Shown here piece after piece: positions 6,395 through 6,540 of a DNA stretch of 6,540 nt (its first letter is position 1; the number at the start of each line of letters is the position of its first letter). The notes beneath the pieces were generated by a model. That model searched no databases, had not been told where the DNA came from, and saw only the letters and a list, made by a program, of their open reading frames with translations. The translations under genes and the position numbers were made by a program. The stretch comes from Alphaproteobacteria bacterium (lineage in GTDB: Bacteria > Pseudomonadota > Alphaproteobacteria > CAISOG01), in assembly GCA_018883285.1 (NCBI GenBank), contig VEQJ01000066.1:1-6540 (forward strand), in the 5' to 3' direction.

Positions 6395-6423
6395 TAGTCA
6401 CGAGATAAAAAGCATGTTATAAG
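6395..6423 (+). promoter_or_regulatory. Candidate sigma-70 promoter for the IS5-like transposase
   Basis: TAGTCA (6395-6400) and TATAAG (6418-6423) are 17 nt apart, matching the -35 consensus at 4/6 and the -10 consensus at 5/6 positions, about 38 nt before the transposase ATG. If the element starts near 6402, the -35 box would come from flanking DNA. Confidence 0.35.
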
Positions 6424-6460
6424 TTTCCTGTTGTGTTATTTTTAAGCAGGAGTTTTTGTT

Positions 6461-6540
6461 ATGGATAAGATGCCGATTCACCATCGCCATGATTTATCGG
6501 ACAAGGTTTGGGAGAGGTTAGAGCCTCTTTTGCCGGGCAG
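6461..6540 (+). CDS. IS5-family-like transposase, N-terminus only (3' end beyond window)
   Basis: ATG 6461 has a strong ribosome binding site, AGGAG at 6448-6452, with 8-nt spacing. The 26 complete codons encode a protein whose segment HDLSDKVWERLEPLLPG matches the conserved N-terminal pattern (LSDxxWxxLxPLLPG) of IS5-family transposases of the DUF4096 / IS1031-IS427 type. In those proteins this region precedes a DDE catalytic domain and helps bind the inverted repeats. The frame is open to the window edge, so intactness cannot be judged. Base composition is more AT-rich than the lipid A genes, fitting recent acquisition. The exact subgroup is not determinable from 26 residues. Confidence 0.75.
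   Translation, partial: MDKMPIHHRHDLSDKVWERLEPLLPG

Larger units (their letters stand above)
6389..6540 (+). mobile_element. Left part of an IS5-like insertion sequence (continues past window)
   Basis: An AT-rich leader (about 6389-6460) precedes a transposase start resembling IS5-family proteins. The terminal inverted repeat and target duplication cannot be fixed because the right end lies outside the window; the left border is somewhere between about 6383 and 6420. Its position right after the broken IS200 tnpA suggests insertion into, or next to, that element. Confidence 0.55.

Overview
The window looks like a chromosomal stretch of a Gram-negative alphaproteobacterium. Three things suggest this: a FdxA-type seven-iron ferredoxin beside a CarD-family regulator (an arrangement common in that class), a lipid A / Kdo gene cluster (waaA, lpxK, lpxL-type acyltransferase), and moderately high G+C with many G or C runs. 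I cannot name a genus. Most of the window is ordinary core genome, and I see no previously undescribed system. The unusual part is the last ~680 bases.

Layout. Positions 1-513 (+) are the 3' part of a serine alpha/beta hydrolase of the phospholipase/carboxylesterase family. Three genes on the minus strand follow. In transcription order they are fdxA (2361-2026), carD (1826-1302) and a small ParA-like ATPase (1250-588). carD and the ATPase gene are 51 nt apart and probably co-transcribed. carD is preceded by an AT-rich 199-nt gap with a conspicuous dyad. A divergent 150-nt gap separates fdxA from three plus-strand lipid A genes: waaA/kdtA (2512-3783), lpxK (3796-4797) and an LpxL/HtrB-type acyltransferase (4794-5774). 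These are packed with a 12-nt gap and an ATGA overlap, so they look like one operon. Together they phosphorylate the lipid A disaccharide, add Kdo and add secondary acyl chains at the inner membrane.

From 5775 to the end the window is mobile or repetitive DNA. A short spacer leads into a palindromic extragenic repeat (about 5861-5939). Next comes the left part of an IS200/IS605-family element with two adjacent hairpins and a broken tnpA (in-frame TGA at codon 25; reading frame lost before the catalytic tyrosine helix). Last is the start of an IS5-like transposase gene that runs off the right edge. The stacking suggests successive insertions just downstream of the lipid A operon. No rRNA, tRNA or CRISPR array is visible.
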